DNA from: Aquiflexum sp. TKW24L
Lineage (GTDB): Bacteria > Bacteroidota > Bacteroidia > Cytophagales > Cyclobacteriaceae
NCBI RefSeq assembly: GCF_023502205.1
Contig: NZ_JAMFLG010000020.1
Coordinates: 1-64,000, forward strand
DNA: 64,000 nucleotides
Direction: 5' to 3'
Shown: piece after piece, positions 63,588 through 64,000 of the stretch
How positions within the stretch are numbered: the first letter of the stretch is position 1
How the letters are laid out: every line of letters starts with the position of its first letter
The notes under the pieces: generated by a model
Database searches by the model: none
What the model was told of the DNA's origin: nothing
What the model saw: only the letters and a program-made list of their open reading frames with translations
Made by a program: the position numbers and the translations under genes

Positions 63588-63983
63588 ATGAAACAATTCA
63601 TCGCAAAATTCGCCTTGGTGGTCAAAGATTATGATGAAGCCATCGCCTTTTATATCCATAAACTCGGCTTCATGTTATTGGAAGACACCCGCATGTCAGA
63701 TACTAAAAGATGGGTCAGGATCGCGCCTCCGGGCTATGAATATGGACAATGTGAAATTCTTTTGGCAAAAGCAGCTGATGAAAATCAGGCAAAAGCCATT
63801 GGCAACCAAAGTGGTGGAAGGGTGTTTTTGTTTTTGTACACTGATGATATTGCAAGGGATTACCAAAATCTGATTGAGCAAAAAATCAAAATCATACGAC
63901 CATTGAGCACAGAATCATACGGGACTGTAGCCGTATTTGCGGATTTGTATGGCAACCTTTGGGACTTGATCCAACCAATCTGA
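63588..63983 (+). CDS. VOC-superfamily (glyoxalase-like) protein
   Basis: This 131-residue protein has one vicinal-oxygen-chelate domain. It opens FALVVKDYDEAIAFYIHKLG, carries GQCEILLAKA and RVFLFLYTDDIARDYQNL, and ends TVAVFADLYGNLWDLIQPI. Candidate metal ligands are not certain, so either an enzyme or a binding protein is possible. It is alone and ends near the window edge. Confidence 0.85.
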   Translation: MKQFIAKFALVVKDYDEAIAFYIHKLGFMLLEDTRMSDTKRWVRIAPPGYEYGQCEILLAKAADENQAKAIGNQSGGRVFLFLYTDDIARDYQNLIEQKIKIIRPLSTESYGTVAVFADLYGNLWDLIQPI

Positions 63984-64000
63984 TAAATAATCCCATGCGA

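Overview
The window is chromosomal DNA from a member of the Bacteroidota, most likely Cytophagales, in or near Cyclobacteriaceae (Algoriphagus-like). The evidence is lipoprotein signals ending in S-C, DUF2911, DUF1460 and DUF1343 proteins, the HisB fusion, the short arginine decarboxylase, TAnnTTTG-type promoter boxes, start codons without Shine-Dalgarno sequences, and the intergenic repeat families. No rRNA, tRNA, CRISPR array, prophage or intact insertion sequence was seen. Most genes stand alone or in runs of two to four.

Layout. 0.3-9 kb: a small membrane protein, an exported RbsD/FucU-like lipoprotein with a Tat-exported GH116 glucosidase, DUF2911, a repeat-filled spacer, a hydrolase and a split ThrE-type exporter. 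9.3-10.4 kb: an exported aspartic protease with a PDZ domain. 10.6-14.0 kb: an AT-rich array that reads as three integron-type gene cassettes without a visible integrase; they carry a hydrolase plus an NTF2-like protein, a mercury-transport pair, and a cupin. 14-22 kb: an outer-membrane barrel, a CrtA-like protein, a fasciclin lipoprotein, an HMA-AraC fusion regulator, Ppx/GppA, a 130-bp MITE with a 10-bp target duplication, and a rhodanese. 22-27 kb: a decay zone with a collagen-like lipoprotein, a dead toxin-antitoxin pair and remnants of a VOC protein and a CBM6-type enzyme. 27-34 kb: an unusual class A beta-lactamase and hisGDCB, whose spacers are packed with simple repeats. 34-47 kb: RraA-like, TPR, ATP-grasp, GT2, LolE-like, NamZ-like (DUF1343), lipocalin-like, Dabb and PIG-L proteins, a large dehydrogenase/HEAT/cytochrome c lipoprotein, and a D-amino-acid PLP enzyme. 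47-57.8 kb: arginine decarboxylase, a sulfur-type Rrf2/TSUP locus with a paired operator, a TonB-receptor remnant, glgX, an aminotransferase, an amino acid permease and arginase. 58-64 kb: argS, glutathione peroxidase, menA, a universal stress protein, SUI1/YciH, an SGNH hydrolase and a VOC protein.

Functional themes. Histidine synthesis is only half present (G, D, C, B). Three genes act on arginine (decarboxylase, arginase, ArgS), and a permease beside arginase could supply it. The cell surface is rich in lipoproteins and glycan enzymes.

Three signals deserve most attention. First, the cassette array at 10626-13968, whose boundary cores pair with each cassette's own end as in integron attC sites. 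Second, two copies of a 19-bp palindrome placed exactly 27 nt upstream of two TAnnTTTG boxes, flanking an Rrf2 regulator gene (49684-49702 and 51193-51211). Third, a MITE with a clean target duplication at 19822-19971. Functional assignments come from recognising family motifs by eye; no database search was run.
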